DNA from: Owenia fusiformis
Lineage: Eukaryota > Annelida > Polychaeta > Sabellida > Oweniidae
Direction: 5' to 3'
Length of the DNA: 64,000 bases
Assembly (NCBI GenBank): GCA_903813345.2
Contig: CAIIXF020000009.1
Location: 23,709,759-23,773,758 of the forward strand
A program made the translations under genes and the position numbers. Shown one piece after another: positions 48,300-62,548 of this stretch. Under the pieces are notes generated by a model. The model was not told where the DNA came from. It saw only the letters and a program-made list of their open reading frames with translations, and made no database searches. The number at the start of each line of letters is the position of its first letter. Position 1 is the stretch's first letter.

Positions 48300-48885
48300 G
48301 CCAATGTTCGGCAGTTGTACAAACCCCTATCAGCATCATTTTGAGATGCGCAAGTGTTTCTGAAATGCGAGTTGCAAGAACAGAGAACTGCTACCATCAT
48401 TACGAATTTATCTGAATTGGTGACCTCTCTAAGATGCACACTGTCCCCGTATGAAATGTTTTGAGATTATCAAATGAAAAAGACAGTGTTTTAGACCATC
48501 GGCGAATTATTGGGAGAATTTCATGAAAACTAAGCAAATGAACCGTCGTTTGGCCTAATTCTTAGCAATAAAACGAACGTCTCCAGTCTATTTCCTTTGC
48601 TGAATTGGCTGAAGTGCACAAGCATGCGCTTGCATGCGAATTTTCGTATTTAGACACTTTTTCGAAACAAAATGCATTTCCAGGCCATGCATCAAATGCA
48701 TGGTACTATCAGGCGTTTGGACAATAATGACAGTCTCATGCATGGTCGTGCATTGCTAGCTGATCGGCAGGATGTGCTTCTTGCTGAGCTTATGGCACTA
48801 AACAGGGCGTTGCAGGCGCAGTCGTCGCCTTCGGAAGCTTAAGAGTGGAGATGGAAGAGCTGGGAGTGATTTTTGTTTGTTAGAT

Positions 48886-49049
48886 CAGGGGAGAGCGCGA
48901 ACGCAGTCCCCCACTATCATAAATTACGCATCCGAGTAACCCACATTTGGGGTTATCGCAGCGGTCAGCCCATCCGATGTGCAATGGACAGGCCTCGCAC
49001 TGGAGAAACCTCCATCTTGACCAAGGTGTTCTCTATGCCAGGTAAGTAT
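48886..49049 (-). ncRNA. U1: U1 snRNA, copy 21
   Basis: 164 nt, identical to the reference copy. Confidence 0.96.
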
Positions 49050-49635
49050 GCCAATGTTCGGCAGTTGTACAAACCCCTATCAGCATCATTTTGAGATGCG
49101 CAAGTGTTTCTGAAATGCGAGTTGCAAGAACAGAGAACTGCTACCATCATTACGAATTTATCTGAATTGGTGACCTCTCTAAGATGCACACTGTCCCCGT
49201 ATGAAATGTTTTGAGATTATCAAATGAAAAAGACAGTGTTTTAGACCATCGGCGAATTATTGGGAGAATTTCATGAAAACTAAGCAAATGAACCGTCGTT
49301 TGGCCTAATTCTTAGCAATAAAACGAACGTCTCCAGTCTATTTCCTTTGCTGAATTGGCTGAAGTGCACAAGCATGCGCTTGCATGCGAATTTTCGTATT
49401 TAGACACTTTTTCGAAACAAAATGCATTTCCAGGCCATGCATCAAATGCATGGTACTATCAGGCGTTTGGACAATAATGACAGTCTCATGCATGGTCGTG
49501 CATTGCTAGCTGATCGGCAGGATGTGCTTCTTGCTGAGCTTATGGCACTAAACAGGGCGTTGCAGGCGCAGTCGTCGCCTTCGGAAGCTTAAGAGTGGAG
49601 ATGGAAGAGCTGGGAGTGATTTTTGTTTGTTAGAT

Positions 49636-49799
49636 CAGGGGAGAGCGCGAACGCAGTCCCCCACTATCATAAATTACGCATCCGAGTAACCCACATTTGG
49701 GGTTATCGCAGCGGTCAGCCCATCCGATGTGCAATGGACAGGCCTCGCACTGGAGAAACCTCCATCTTGACCAAGGTGTTCTCTATGCCAGGTAAGTAT
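49636..49799 (-). ncRNA. U1: U1 snRNA, copy 22
   Basis: 164 nt, identical to the reference copy. Confidence 0.96.
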
Positions 49800-50385
49800 G
49801 CCAATGTTCGGCAGTTGTACAAACCCCTATCAGCATCATTTTGAGATGCGCAAGTGTTTCTGAAATGCGAGTTGCAAGAACAGAGAACTGCTACCATCAT
49901 TACGAATTTATCTGAATTGGTGACCTCTCTAAGATGCACACTGTCCCCGTATGAAATGTTTTGAGATTATCAAATGAAAAAGACAGTGTTTTAGACCATC
50001 GGCGAATTATTGGGAGAATTTCATGAAAACTAAGCAAATGAACCGTCGTTTGGCCTAATTCTTAGCAATAAAACGAACGTCTCCAGTCTATTTCCTTTGC
50101 TGAATTGGCTGAAGTGCACAAGCATGCGCTTGCATGCGAATTTTCGTATTTAGACACTTTTTCGAAACAAAATGCATTTCCAGGCCATGCATCAAATGCA
50201 TGGTACTATCAGGCGTTTGGACAATAATGACAGTCTCATGCATGGTCGTGCATTGCTAGCTGATCGGCAGGATGTGCTTCTTGCTGAGCTTATGGCACTA
50301 AACAGGGCGTTGCAGGCGCAGTCGTCGCCTTCGGAAGCTTAAGAGTGGAGATGGAAGAGCTGGGAGTGATTTTTGTTTGTTAGAT

Positions 50386-50549
50386 CAGGGGAGAGCGCGA
50401 ACGCAGTCCCCCACTATCATAAATTACGCATCCGAGTAACCCACATTTGGGGTTATCGCAGCGGTCAGCCCATCCGATGTGCAATGGACAGGCCTCGCAC
50501 TGGAGAAACCTCCATCTTGACCAAGGTGTTCTCTATGCCAGGTAAGTAT
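50386..50549 (-). ncRNA. U1: U1 snRNA, copy 23
   Basis: 164 nt, identical to the reference copy. Confidence 0.96.
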
Positions 50550-51135
50550 GCCAATGTTCGGCAGTTGTACAAACCCCTATCAGCATCATTTTGAGATGCG
50601 CAAGTGTTTCTGAAATGCGAGTTGCAAGAACAGAGAACTGCTACCATCATTACGAATTTATCTGAATTGGTGACCTCTCTAAGATGCACACTGTCCCCGT
50701 ATGAAATGTTTTGAGATTATCAAATGAAAAAGACAGTGTTTTAGACCATCGGCGAATTATTGGGAGAATTTCATGAAAACTAAGCAAATGAACCGTCGTT
50801 TGGCCTAATTCTTAGCAATAAAACGAACGTCTCCAGTCTATTTCCTTTGCTGAATTGGCTGAAGTGCACAAGCATGCGCTTGCATGCGAATTTTCGTATT
50901 TAGACACTTTTTCGAAACAAAATGCATTTCCAGGCCATGCATCAAATGCATGGTACTATCAGGCGTTTGGACAATAATGACAGTCTCATGCATGGTCGTG
51001 CATTGCTAGCTGATCGGCAGGATGTGCTTCTTGCTGAGCTTATGGCACTAAACAGGGCGTTGCAGGCGCAGTCGTCGCCTTCGGAAGCTTAAGAGTGGAG
51101 ATGGAAGAGCTGGGAGTGATTTTTGTTTGTTAGAT

Positions 51136-51299
51136 CAGGGGAGAGCGCGAACGCAGTCCCCCACTATCATAAATTACGCATCCGAGTAACCCACATTTGG
51201 GGTTATCGCAGCGGTCAGCCCATCCGATGTGCAATGGACAGGCCTCGCACTGGAGAAACCTCCATCTTGACCAAGGTGTTCTCTATGCCAGGTAAGTAT
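51136..51299 (-). ncRNA. U1: U1 snRNA, copy 24
   Basis: 164 nt, identical to the reference; the spacer above it lacks one A near 51479, so the next copy is 749 bp away. Confidence 0.96.
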
Positions 51300-51884
51300 G
51301 CCAATGTTCGGCAGTTGTACAAACCCCTATCAGCATCATTTTGAGATGCGCAAGTGTTTCTGAAATGCGAGTTGCAAGAACAGAGAACTGCTACCATCAT
51401 TACGAATTTATCTGAATTGGTGACCTCTCTAAGATGCACACTGTCCCCGTATGAAATGTTTTGAGATTATCAAATGAAAAGACAGTGTTTTAGACCATCG
51501 GCGAATTATTGGGAGAATTTCATGAAAACTAAGCAAATGAACCGTCGTTTGGCCTAATTCTTAGCAATAAAACGAACGTCTCCAGTCTATTTCCTTTGCT
51601 GAATTGGCTGAAGTGCACAAGCATGCGCTTGCATGCGAATTTTCGTATTTAGACACTTTTTCGAAACAAAATGCATTTCCAGGCCATGCATCAAATGCAT
51701 GGTACTATCAGGCGTTTGGACAATAATGACAGTCTCATGCATGGTCGTGCATTGCTAGCTGATCGGCAGGATGTGCTTCTTGCTGAGCTTATGGCACTAA
51801 ACAGGGCGTTGCAGGCGCAGTCGTCGCCTTCGGAAGCTTAAGAGTGGAGATGGAAGAGCTGGGAGTGATTTTTGTTTGTTAGAT

Positions 51885-52048
51885 CAGGGGAGAGCGCGAA
51901 CGCAGTCCCCCACTATCATAAATTACGCATCCGAGTAACCCACATTTGGGGTTATCGCAGCGGTCAGCCCATCCGATGTGCAATGGACAGGCCTCGCACT
52001 GGAGAAACCTCCATCTTGACCAAGGTGTTCTCTATGCCAGGTAAGTAT
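51885..52048 (-). ncRNA. U1: U1 snRNA, copy 25
   Basis: 164 nt, identical to the reference copy. Confidence 0.96.
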
Positions 52049-52634
52049 GCCAATGTTCGGCAGTTGTACAAACCCCTATCAGCATCATTTTGAGATGCGC
52101 AAGTGTTTCTGAAATGCGAGTTGCAAGAACAGAGAACTGCTACCATCATTACGAATTTATCTGAATTGGTGACCTCTCTAAGATGCACACTGTCCCCGTA
52201 TGAAATGTTTTGAGATTATCAAATGAAAAAGACAGTGTTTTAGACCATCGGCGAATTATTGGGAGAATTTCATGAAAACTAAGCAAATGAACCGTCGTTT
52301 GGCCTAATTCTTAGCAATAAAACGAACGTCTCCAGTCTATTTCCTTTGCTGAATTGGCTGAAGTGCACAAGCATGCGCTTGCATGCGAATTTTCGTATTT
52401 AGACACTTTTTCGAAACAAAATGCATTTCCAGGCCATGCATCAAATGCATGGTACTATCAGGCGTTTGGACAATAATGACAGTCTCATGCATGGTCGTGC
52501 ATTGCTAGCTGATCGGCAGGATGTGCTTCTTGCTGAGCTTATGGCACTAAACAGGGCGTTGCAGGCGCAGTCGTCGCCTTCGGAAGCTTAAGAGTGGAGA
52601 TGGAAGAGCTGGGAGTGATTTTTGTTTGTTAGAT

Positions 52635-52798
52635 CAGGGGAGAGCGCGAACGCAGTCCCCCACTATCATAAATTACGCATCCGAGTAACCCACATTTGGG
52701 GTTATCGCAGCGGTCAGCCCATCCGATGTGCAATGGACAGGCCTCGCACTGGAGAAACCTCCATCTTGACCAAGGTGTTCTCTATGCCAGGTAAGTAT
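52635..52798 (-). ncRNA. U1: U1 snRNA, copy 26
   Basis: 164 nt, identical to the reference copy. Confidence 0.96.
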
Positions 52799-53384
52799 GC
52801 CAATGTTCGGCAGTTGTACAAACCCCTATCAGCATCATTTTGAGATGCGCAAGTGTTTCTGAAATGCGAGTTGCAAGAACAGAGAACTGCTACCATCATT
52901 ACGAATTTATCTGAATTGGTGACCTCTCTAAGATGCACACTGTCCCCGTATGAAATGTTTTGAGATTATCAAATGAAAAAGACAGTGTTTTAGACCATCG
53001 GCGAATTATTGGGAGAATTTCATGAAAACTAAGCAAATGAACCGTCGTTTGGCCTAATTCTTAGCAATAAAACGAACGTCTCCAGTCTATTTCCTTTGCT
53101 GAATTGGCTGAAGTGCACAAGCATGCGCTTGCATGCGAATTTTCGTATTTAGACACTTTTTCGAAACAAAATGCATTTCCAGGCCATGCATCAAATGCAT
53201 GGTACTATCAGGCGTTTGGACAATAATGACAGTCTCATGCATGGTCGTGCATTGCTAGCTGATCGGCAGGATGTGCTTCTTGCTGAGCTTATGGCACTAA
53301 ACAGGGCGTTGCAGGCGCAGTCGTCGCCTTCGGAAGCTTAAGAGTGGAGATGGAAGAGCTGGGAGTGATTTTTGTTTGTTAGAT

Positions 53385-53548
53385 CAGGGGAGAGCGCGAA
53401 CGCAGTCCCCCACTATCATAAATTACGCATCCGAGTAACCCACATTTGGGGTTATCGCAGCGGTCAGCCCATCCGATGTGCAATGGACAGGCCTCGCACT
53501 GGAGAAACCTCCATCTTGACCAAGGTGTTCTCTATGCCAGGTAAGTAT
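53385..53548 (-). ncRNA. U1: U1 snRNA, copy 27
   Basis: 164 nt, identical to the reference copy. Confidence 0.96.
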
Positions 53549-54134
53549 GCCAATGTTCGGCAGTTGTACAAACCCCTATCAGCATCATTTTGAGATGCGC
53601 AAGTGTTTCTGAAATGCGAGTTGCAAGAACAGAGAACTGCTACCATCATTACGAATTTATCTGAATTGGTGACCTCTCTAAGATGCACACTGTCCCCGTA
53701 TGAAATGTTTTGAGATTATCAAATGAAAAAGACAGTGTTTTAGACCATCGGCGAATTATTGGGAGAATTTCATGAAAACTAAGCAAATGAACCGTCGTTT
53801 GGCCTAATTCTTAGCAATAAAACGAACGTCTCCAGTCTATTTCCTTTGCTGAATTGGCTGAAGTGCACAAGCATGCGCTTGCATGCGAATTTTCGTATTT
53901 AGACACTTTTTCGAAACAAAATGCATTTCCAGGCCATGCATCAAATGCATGGTACTATCAGGCGTTTGGACAATAATGACAGTCTCATGCATGGTCGTGC
54001 ATTGCTAGCTGATCGGCAGGATGTGCTTCTTGCTGAGCTTATGGCACTAAACAGGGCGTTGCAGGCGCAGTCGTCGCCTTCGGAAGCTTAAGAGTGGAGA
54101 TGGAAGAGCTGGGAGTGATTTTTGTTTGTTAGAT

Positions 54135-54298
54135 CAGGGGAGAGCGCGAACGCAGTCCCCCACTATCATAAATTACGCATCCGAGTAACCCACATTTGGG
54201 GTTATCGCAGCGGTCAGCCCATCCGATGTGCAATGGACAGGCCTCGCACTGGAGAAACCTCCATCTTGACCAAGGTGTTCTCTATGCCAGGTAAGTAT
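54135..54298 (-). ncRNA. U1: U1 snRNA, copy 28
   Basis: 164 nt, identical to the reference copy. Confidence 0.96.
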
Positions 54299-54884
54299 GC
54301 CAATGTTCGGCAGTTGTACAAACCCCTATCAGCATCATTTTGAGATGCGCAAGTGTTTCTGAAATGCGAGTTGCAAGAACAGAGAACTGCTACCATCATT
54401 ACGAATTTATCTGAATTGGTGACCTCTCTAAGATGCACACTGTCCCCGTATGAAATGTTTTGAGATTATCAAATGAAAAAGACAGTGTTTTAGACCATCG
54501 GCGAATTATTGGGAGAATTTCATGAAAACTAAGCAAATGAACCGTCGTTTGGCCTAATTCTTAGCAATAAAACGAACGTCTCCAGTCTATTTCCTTTGCT
54601 GAATTGGCTGAAGTGCACAAGCATGCGCTTGCATGCGAATTTTCGTATTTAGACACTTTTTCGAAACAAAATGCATTTCCAGGCCATGCATCAAATGCAT
54701 GGTACTATCAGGCGTTTGGACAATAATGACAGTCTCATGCATGGTCGTGCATTGCTAGCTGATCGGCAGGATGTGCTTCTTGCTGAGCTTATGGCACTAA
54801 ACAGGGCGTTGCAGGCGCAGTCGTCGCCTTCGGAAGCTTAAGAGTGGAGATGGAAGAGCTGGGAGTGATTTTTGTTTGTTAGAT

Positions 54885-55048
54885 CAGGGGAGAGCGCGAA
54901 CGCAGTCCCCCACTATCATAAATTACGCATCCGAGTAACCCACATTTGGGGTTATCGCAGCGGTCAGCCCATCCGATGTGCAATGGACAGGCCTCGCACT
55001 GGAGAAACCTCCATCTTGACCAAGGTGTTCTCTATGCCAGGTAAGTAT
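54885..55048 (-). ncRNA. U1: U1 snRNA, copy 29
   Basis: 164 nt, identical to the reference copy. Confidence 0.96.
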
Positions 55049-55634
55049 GCCAATGTTCGGCAGTTGTACAAACCCCTATCAGCATCATTTTGAGATGCGC
55101 AAGTGTTTCTGAAATGCGAGTTGCAAGAACAGAGAACTGCTACCATCATTACGAATTTATCTGAATTGGTGACCTCTCTAAGATGCACACTGTCCCCGTA
55201 TGAAATGTTTTGAGATTATCAAATGAAAAAGACAGTGTTTTAGACCATCGGCGAATTATTGGGAGAATTTCATGAAAACTAAGCAAATGAACCGTCGTTT
55301 GGCCTAATTCTTAGCAATAAAACGAACGTCTCCAGTCTATTTCCTTTGCTGAATTGGCTGAAGTGCACAAGCATGCGCTTGCATGCGAATTTTCGTATTT
55401 AGACACTTTTTCGAAACAAAATGCATTTCCAGGCCATGCATCAAATGCATGGTACTATCAGGCGTTTGGACAATAATGACAGTCTCATGCATGGTCGTGC
55501 ATTGCTAGCTGATCGGCAGGATGTGCTTCTTGCTGAGCTTATGGCACTAAACAGGGCGTTGCAGGCGCAGTCGTCGCCTTCGGAAGCTTAAGAGTGGAGA
55601 TGGAAGAGCTGGGAGTGATTTTTGTTTGTTAGAT

Positions 55635-55798
55635 CAGGGGAGAGCGCGAACGCAGTCCCCCACTATCATAAATTACGCATCCGAGTAACCCACATTTGGG
55701 GTTATCGCAGCGGTCAGCCCATCCGATGTGCAATGGACAGGCCTCGCACTGGAGAAACCTCCATCTTGACCAAGGTGTTCTCTATGCCAGGTAAGTAT
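55635..55798 (-). ncRNA. U1: U1 snRNA, copy 30
   Basis: 164 nt, identical to the reference copy. Confidence 0.96.
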
Positions 55799-56384
55799 GC
55801 CAATGTTCGGCAGTTGTACAAACCCCTATCAGCATCATTTTGAGATGCGCAAGTGTTTCTGAAATGCGAGTTGCAAGAACAGAGAACTGCTACCATCATT
55901 ACGAATTTATCTGAATTGGTGACCTCTCTAAGATGCACACTGTCCCCGTATGAAATGTTTTGAGATTATCAAATGAAAAAGACAGTGTTTTAGACCATCG
56001 GCGAATTATTGGGAGAATTTCATGAAAACTAAGCAAATGAACCGTCGTTTGGCCTAATTCTTAGCAATAAAACGAACGTCTCCAGTCTATTTCCTTTGCT
56101 GAATTGGCTGAAGTGCACAAGCATGCGCTTGCATGCGAATTTTCGTATTTAGACACTTTTTCGAAACAAAATGCATTTCCAGGCCATGCATCAAATGCAT
56201 GGTACTATCAGGCGTTTGGACAATAATGACAGTCTCATGCATGGTCGTGCATTGCTAGCTGATCGGCAGGATGTGCTTCTTGCTGAGCTTATGGCACTAA
56301 ACAGGGCGTTGCAGGCGCAGTCGTCGCCTTCGGAAGCTTAAGAGTGGAGATGGAAGAGCTGGGAGTGATTTTTGTTTGTTAGAT

Positions 56385-56548
56385 CAGGGGAGAGCGCGAA
56401 CGCAGTCCCCCACTATCATAAATTACGCATCCGAGTAACCCACATTTGGGGTTATCGCAGCGGTCAGCCCATCCGATGTGCAATGGACAGGCCTCGCACT
56501 GGAGAAACCTCCATCTTGACCAAGGTGTTCTCTATGCCAGGTAAGTAT
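56385..56548 (-). ncRNA. U1: U1 snRNA, copy 31
   Basis: 164 nt, identical to the reference copy. Confidence 0.96.
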
Positions 56549-57134
56549 GCCAATGTTCGGCAGTTGTACAAACCCCTATCAGCATCATTTTGAGATGCGC
56601 AAGTGTTTCTGAAATGCGAGTTGCAAGAACAGAGAACTGCTACCATCATTACGAATTTATCTGAATTGGTGACCTCTCTAAGATGCACACTGTCCCCGTA
56701 TGAAATGTTTTGAGATTATCAAATGAAAAAGACAGTGTTTTAGACCATCGGCGAATTATTGGGAGAATTTCATGAAAACTAAGCAAATGAACCGTCGTTT
56801 GGCCTAATTCTTAGCAATAAAACGAACGTCTCCAGTCTATTTCCTTTGCTGAATTGGCTGAAGTGCACAAGCATGCGCTTGCATGCGAATTTTCGTATTT
56901 AGACACTTTTTCGAAACAAAATGCATTTCCAGGCCATGCATCAAATGCATGGTACTATCAGGCGTTTGGACAATAATGACAGTCTCATGCATGGTCGTGC
57001 ATTGCTAGCTGATCGGCAGGATGTGCTTCTTGCTGAGCTTATGGCACTAAACAGGGCGTTGCAGGCGCAGTCGTCGCCTTCGGAAGCTTAAGAGTGGAGA
57101 TGGAAGAGCTGGGAGTGATTTTTGTTTGTTAGAT

Positions 57135-57298
57135 CAGGGGAGAGCGCGAACGCAGTCCCCCACTATCATAAATTACGCATCCGAGTAACCCACATTTGGG
57201 GTTATCGCAGCGGTCAGCCCATCCGATGTGCAATGGACAGGCCTCGCACTGGAGAAACCTCCATCTTGACCAAGGTGTTCTCTATGCCAGGTAAGTAT
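57135..57298 (-). ncRNA. U1: U1 snRNA, copy 32
   Basis: 164 nt, identical to the reference copy. Confidence 0.96.
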
Positions 57299-57884
57299 GC
57301 CAATGTTCGGCAGTTGTACAAACCCCTATCAGCATCATTTTGAGATGCGCAAGTGTTTCTGAAATGCGAGTTGCAAGAACAGAGAACTGCTACCATCATT
57401 ACGAATTTATCTGAATTGGTGACCTCTCTAAGATGCACACTGTCCCCGTATGAAATGTTTTGAGATTATCAAATGAAAAAGACAGTGTTTTAGACCATCG
57501 GCGAATTATTGGGAGAATTTCATGAAAACTAAGCAAATGAACCGTCGTTTGGCCTAATTCTTAGCAATAAAACGAACGTCTCCAGTCTATTTCCTTTGCT
57601 GAATTGGCTGAAGTGCACAAGCATGCGCTTGCATGCGAATTTTCGTATTTAGACACTTTTTCGAAACAAAATGCATTTCCAGGCCATGCATCAAATGCAT
57701 GGTACTATCAGGCGTTTGGACAATAATGACAGTCTCATGCATGGTCGTGCATTGCTAGCTGATCGGCAGGATGTGCTTCTTGCTGAGCTTATGGCACTAA
57801 ACAGGGCGTTGCAGGCGCAGTCGTCGCCTTCGGAAGCTTAAGAGTGGAGATGGAAGAGCTGGGAGTGATTTTTGTTTGTTAGAT

Positions 57885-58048
57885 CAGGGGAGAGCGCGAA
57901 CGCAGTCCCCCACTATCATAAATTACGCATCCGAGTAACCCACATTTGGGGTTATCGCAGCGGTCAGCCCATCCGATGTGCAATGGACAGGCCTCGCACT
58001 GGAGAAACCTCCATCTTGACCAAGGTGTTCTCTATGCCAGGTAAGTAT
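57885..58048 (-). ncRNA. U1: U1 snRNA, copy 33
   Basis: 164 nt, identical to the reference copy. Confidence 0.96.
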
Positions 58049-58634
58049 GCCAATGTTCGGCAGTTGTACAAACCCCTATCAGCATCATTTTGAGATGCGC
58101 AAGTGTTTCTGAAATGCGAGTTGCAAGAACAGAGAACTGCTACCATCATTACGAATTTATCTGAATTGGTGACCTCTCTAAGATGCACACTGTCCCCGTA
58201 TGAAATGTTTTGAGATTATCAAATGAAAAAGACAGTGTTTTAGACCATCGGCGAATTATTGGGAGAATTTCATGAAAACTAAGCAAATGAACCGTCGTTT
58301 GGCCTAATTCTTAGCAATAAAACGAACGTCTCCAGTCTATTTCCTTTGCTGAATTGGCTGAAGTGCACAAGCATGCGCTTGCATGCGAATTTTCGTATTT
58401 AGACACTTTTTCGAAACAAAATGCATTTCCAGGCCATGCATCAAATGCATGGTACTATCAGGCGTTTGGACAATAATGACAGTCTCATGCATGGTCGTGC
58501 ATTGCTAGCTGATCGGCAGGATGTGCTTCTTGCTGAGCTTATGGCACTAAACAGGGCGTTGCAGGCGCAGTCGTCGCCTTCGGAAGCTTAAGAGTGGAGA
58601 TGGAAGAGCTGGGAGTGATTTTTGTTTGTTAGAT

Positions 58635-58798
58635 CAGGGGAGAGCGCGAACGCAGTCCCCCACTATCATAAATTACGCATCCGAGTAACCCACATTTGGG
58701 GTTATCGCAGCGGTCAGCCCATCCGATGTGCAATGGACAGGCCTCGCACTGGAGAAACCTCCATCTTGACCAAGGTGTTCTCTATGCCAGGTAAGTAT
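58635..58798 (-). ncRNA. U1: U1 snRNA, copy 34
   Basis: 164 nt, identical to the reference copy. Confidence 0.96.
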
Positions 58799-59384
58799 GC
58801 CAATGTTCGGCAGTTGTACAAACCCCTATCAGCATCATTTTGAGATGCGCAAGTGTTTCTGAAATGCGAGTTGCAAGAACAGAGAACTGCTACCATCATT
58901 ACGAATTTATCTGAATTGGTGACCTCTCTAAGATGCACACTGTCCCCGTATGAAATGTTTTGAGATTATCAAATGAAAAAGACAGTGTTTTAGACCATCG
59001 GCGAATTATTGGGAGAATTTCATGAAAACTAAGCAAATGAACCGTCGTTTGGCCTAATTCTTAGCAATAAAACGAACGTCTCCAGTCTATTTCCTTTGCT
59101 GAATTGGCTGAAGTGCACAAGCATGCGCTTGCATGCGAATTTTCGTATTTAGACACTTTTTCGAAACAAAATGCATTTCCAGGCCATGCATCAAATGCAT
59201 GGTACTATCAGGCGTTTGGACAATAATGACAGTCTCATGCATGGTCGTGCATTGCTAGCTGATCGGCAGGATGTGCTTCTTGCTGAGCTTATGGCACTAA
59301 ACAGGGCGTTGCAGGCGCAGTCGTCGCCTTCGGAAGCTTAAGAGTGGAGATGGAAGAGCTGGGAGTGATTTTTGTTTGTTAGAT

Positions 59385-59548
59385 CAGGGGAGAGCGCGAA
59401 CGCAGTCCCCCACTATCATAAATTACGCATCCGAGTAACCCACATTTGGGGTTATCGCAGCGGTCAGCCCATCCGATGTGCAATGGACAGGCCTCGCACT
59501 GGAGAAACCTCCATCTTGACCAAGGTGTTCTCTATGCCAGGTAAGTAT
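59385..59548 (-). ncRNA. U1: U1 snRNA, copy 35
   Basis: 164 nt, identical to the reference copy. Confidence 0.96.
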
Positions 59549-60134
59549 GCCAATGTTCGGCAGTTGTACAAACCCCTATCAGCATCATTTTGAGATGCGC
59601 AAGTGTTTCTGAAATGCGAGTTGCAAGAACAGAGAACTGCTACCATCATTACGAATTTATCTGAATTGGTGACCTCTCTAAGATGCACACTGTCCCCGTA
59701 TGAAATGTTTTGAGATTATCAAATGAAAAAGACAGTGTTTTAGACCATCGGCGAATTATTGGGAGAATTTCATGAAAACTAAGCAAATGAACCGTCGTTT
59801 GGCCTAATTCTTAGCAATAAAACGAACGTCTCCAGTCTATTTCCTTTGCTGAATTGGCTGAAGTGCACAAGCATGCGCTTGCATGCGAATTTTCGTATTT
59901 AGACACTTTTTCGAAACAAAATGCATTTCCAGGCCATGCATCAAATGCATGGTACTATCAGGCGTTTGGACAATAATGACAGTCTCATGCATGGTCGTGC
60001 ATTGCTAGCTGATCGGCAGGATGTGCTTCTTGCTGAGCTTATGGCACTAAACAGGGCGTTGCAGGCGCAGTCGTCGCCTTCGGAAGCTTAAGAGTGGAGA
60101 TGGAAGAGCTGGGAGTGATTTTTGTTTGTTAGAT

Positions 60135-60298
60135 CAGGGGAGAGCGCGAACGCAGTCCCCCACTATCATAAATTACGCATCCGAGTAACCCACATTTGGG
60201 GTTATCGCAGCGGTCAGCCCATCCGATGTGCAATGGACAGGCCTCGCACTGGAGAAACCTCCATCTTGACCAAGGTGTTCTCTATGCCAGGTAAGTAT
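60135..60298 (-). ncRNA. U1: U1 snRNA, copy 36
   Basis: 164 nt, identical to the reference copy. Confidence 0.96.
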
Positions 60299-60884
60299 GC
60301 CAATGTTCGGCAGTTGTACAAACCCCTATCAGCATCATTTTGAGATGCGCAAGTGTTTCTGAAATGCGAGTTGCAAGAACAGAGAACTGCTACCATCATT
60401 ACGAATTTATCTGAATTGGTGACCTCTCTAAGATGCACACTGTCCCCGTATGAAATGTTTTGAGATTATCAAATGAAAAAGACAGTGTTTTAGACCATCG
60501 GCGAATTATTGGGAGAATTTCATGAAAACTAAGCAAATGAACCGTCGTTTGGCCTAATTCTTAGCAATAAAACGAACGTCTCCAGTCTATTTCCTTTGCT
60601 GAATTGGCTGAAGTGCACAAGCATGCGCTTGCATGCGAATTTTCGTATTTAGACACTTTTTCGAAACAAAATGCATTTCCAGGCCATGCATCAAATGCAT
60701 GGTACTATCAGGCGTTTGGACAATAATGACAGTCTCATGCATGGTCGTGCATTGCTAGCTGATCGGCAGGATGTGCTTCTTGCTGAGCTTATGGCACTAA
60801 ACAGGGCGTTGCAGGCGCAGTCGTCGCCTTCGGAAGCTTAAGAGTGGAGATGGAAGAGCTGGGAGTGATTTTTGTTTGTTAGAT

Positions 60885-61048
60885 CAGGGGAGAGCGCGAA
60901 CGCAGTCCCCCACTATCATAAATTACGCATCCGAGTAACCCACATTTGGGGTTATCGCAGCGGTCAGCCCATCCGATGTGCAATGGACAGGCCTCGCACT
61001 GGAGAAACCTCCATCTTGACCAAGGTGTTCTCTATGCCAGGTAAGTAT
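60885..61048 (-). ncRNA. U1: U1 snRNA, copy 37
   Basis: 164 nt, identical to the reference copy. Confidence 0.96.
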
Positions 61049-61634
61049 GCCAATGTTCGGCAGTTGTACAAACCCCTATCAGCATCATTTTGAGATGCGC
61101 AAGTGTTTCTGAAATGCGAGTTGCAAGAACAGAGAACTGCTACCATCATTACGAATTTATCTGAATTGGTGACCTCTCTAAGATGCACACTGTCCCCGTA
61201 TGAAATGTTTTGAGATTATCAAATGAAAAAGACAGTGTTTTAGACCATCGGCGAATTATTGGGAGAATTTCATGAAAACTAAGCAAATGAACCGTCGTTT
61301 GGCCTAATTCTTAGCAATAAAACGAACGTCTCCAGTCTATTTCCTTTGCTGAATTGGCTGAAGTGCACAAGCATGCGCTTGCATGCGAATTTTCGTATTT
61401 AGACACTTTTTCGAAACAAAATGCATTTCCAGGCCATGCATCAAATGCATGGTACTATCAGGCGTTTGGACAATAATGACAGTCTCATGCATGGTCGTGC
61501 ATTGCTAGCTGATCGGCAGGATGTGCTTCTTGCTGAGCTTATGGCACTAAACAGGGCGTTGCAGGCGCAGTCGTCGCCTTCGGAAGCTTAAGAGTGGAGA
61601 TGGAAGAGCTGGGAGTGATTTTTGTTTGTTAGAT

Positions 61635-61798
61635 CAGGGGAGAGCGCGAACGCAGTCCCCCACTATCATAAATTACGCATCCGAGTAACCCACATTTGGG
61701 GTTATCGCAGCGGTCAGCCCATCCGATGTGCAATGGACAGGCCTCGCACTGGAGAAACCTCCATCTTGACCAAGGTGTTCTCTATGCCAGGTAAGTAT
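61635..61798 (-). ncRNA. U1: U1 snRNA, copy 38
   Basis: 164 nt, identical to the reference copy. Confidence 0.96.
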
Positions 61799-62384
61799 GC
61801 CAATGTTCGGCAGTTGTACAAACCCCTATCAGCATCATTTTGAGATGCGCAAGTGTTTCTGAAATGCGAGTTGCAAGAACAGAGAACTGCTACCATCATT
61901 ACGAATTTATCTGAATTGGTGACCTCTCTAAGATGCACACTGTCCCCGTATGAAATGTTTTGAGATTATCAAATGAAAAAGACAGTGTTTTAGACCATCG
62001 GCGAATTATTGGGAGAATTTCATGAAAACTAAGCAAATGAACCGTCGTTTGGCCTAATTCTTAGCAATAAAACGAACGTCTCCAGTCTATTTCCTTTGCT
62101 GAATTGGCTGAAGTGCACAAGCATGCGCTTGCATGCGAATTTTCGTATTTAGACACTTTTTCGAAACAAAATGCATTTCCAGGCCATGCATCAAATGCAT
62201 GGTACTATCAGGCGTTTGGACAATAATGACAGTCTCATGCATGGTCGTGCATTGCTAGCTGATCGGCAGGATGTGCTTCTTGCTGAGCTTATGGCACTAA
62301 ACAGGGCGTTGCAGGCGCAGTCGTCGCCTTCGGAAGCTTAAGAGTGGAGATGGAAGAGCTGGGAGTGATTTTTGTTTGTTAGAT

Positions 62385-62548
62385 CAGGGGAGAGCGCGAA
62401 CGCAGTCCCCCACTATCATAAATTACGCATCCGAGTAACCCACATTTGGGGTTATCGCAGCGGTCAGCCCATCCGATGTGCAATGGACAGGCCTCGCACT
62501 GGAGAAACCTCCATCTTGACCAAGGTGTTCTCTATGCCAGGTAAGTAT
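62385..62548 (-). ncRNA. U1: U1 snRNA, copy 39
   Basis: 164 nt, identical to the reference copy. Confidence 0.96.
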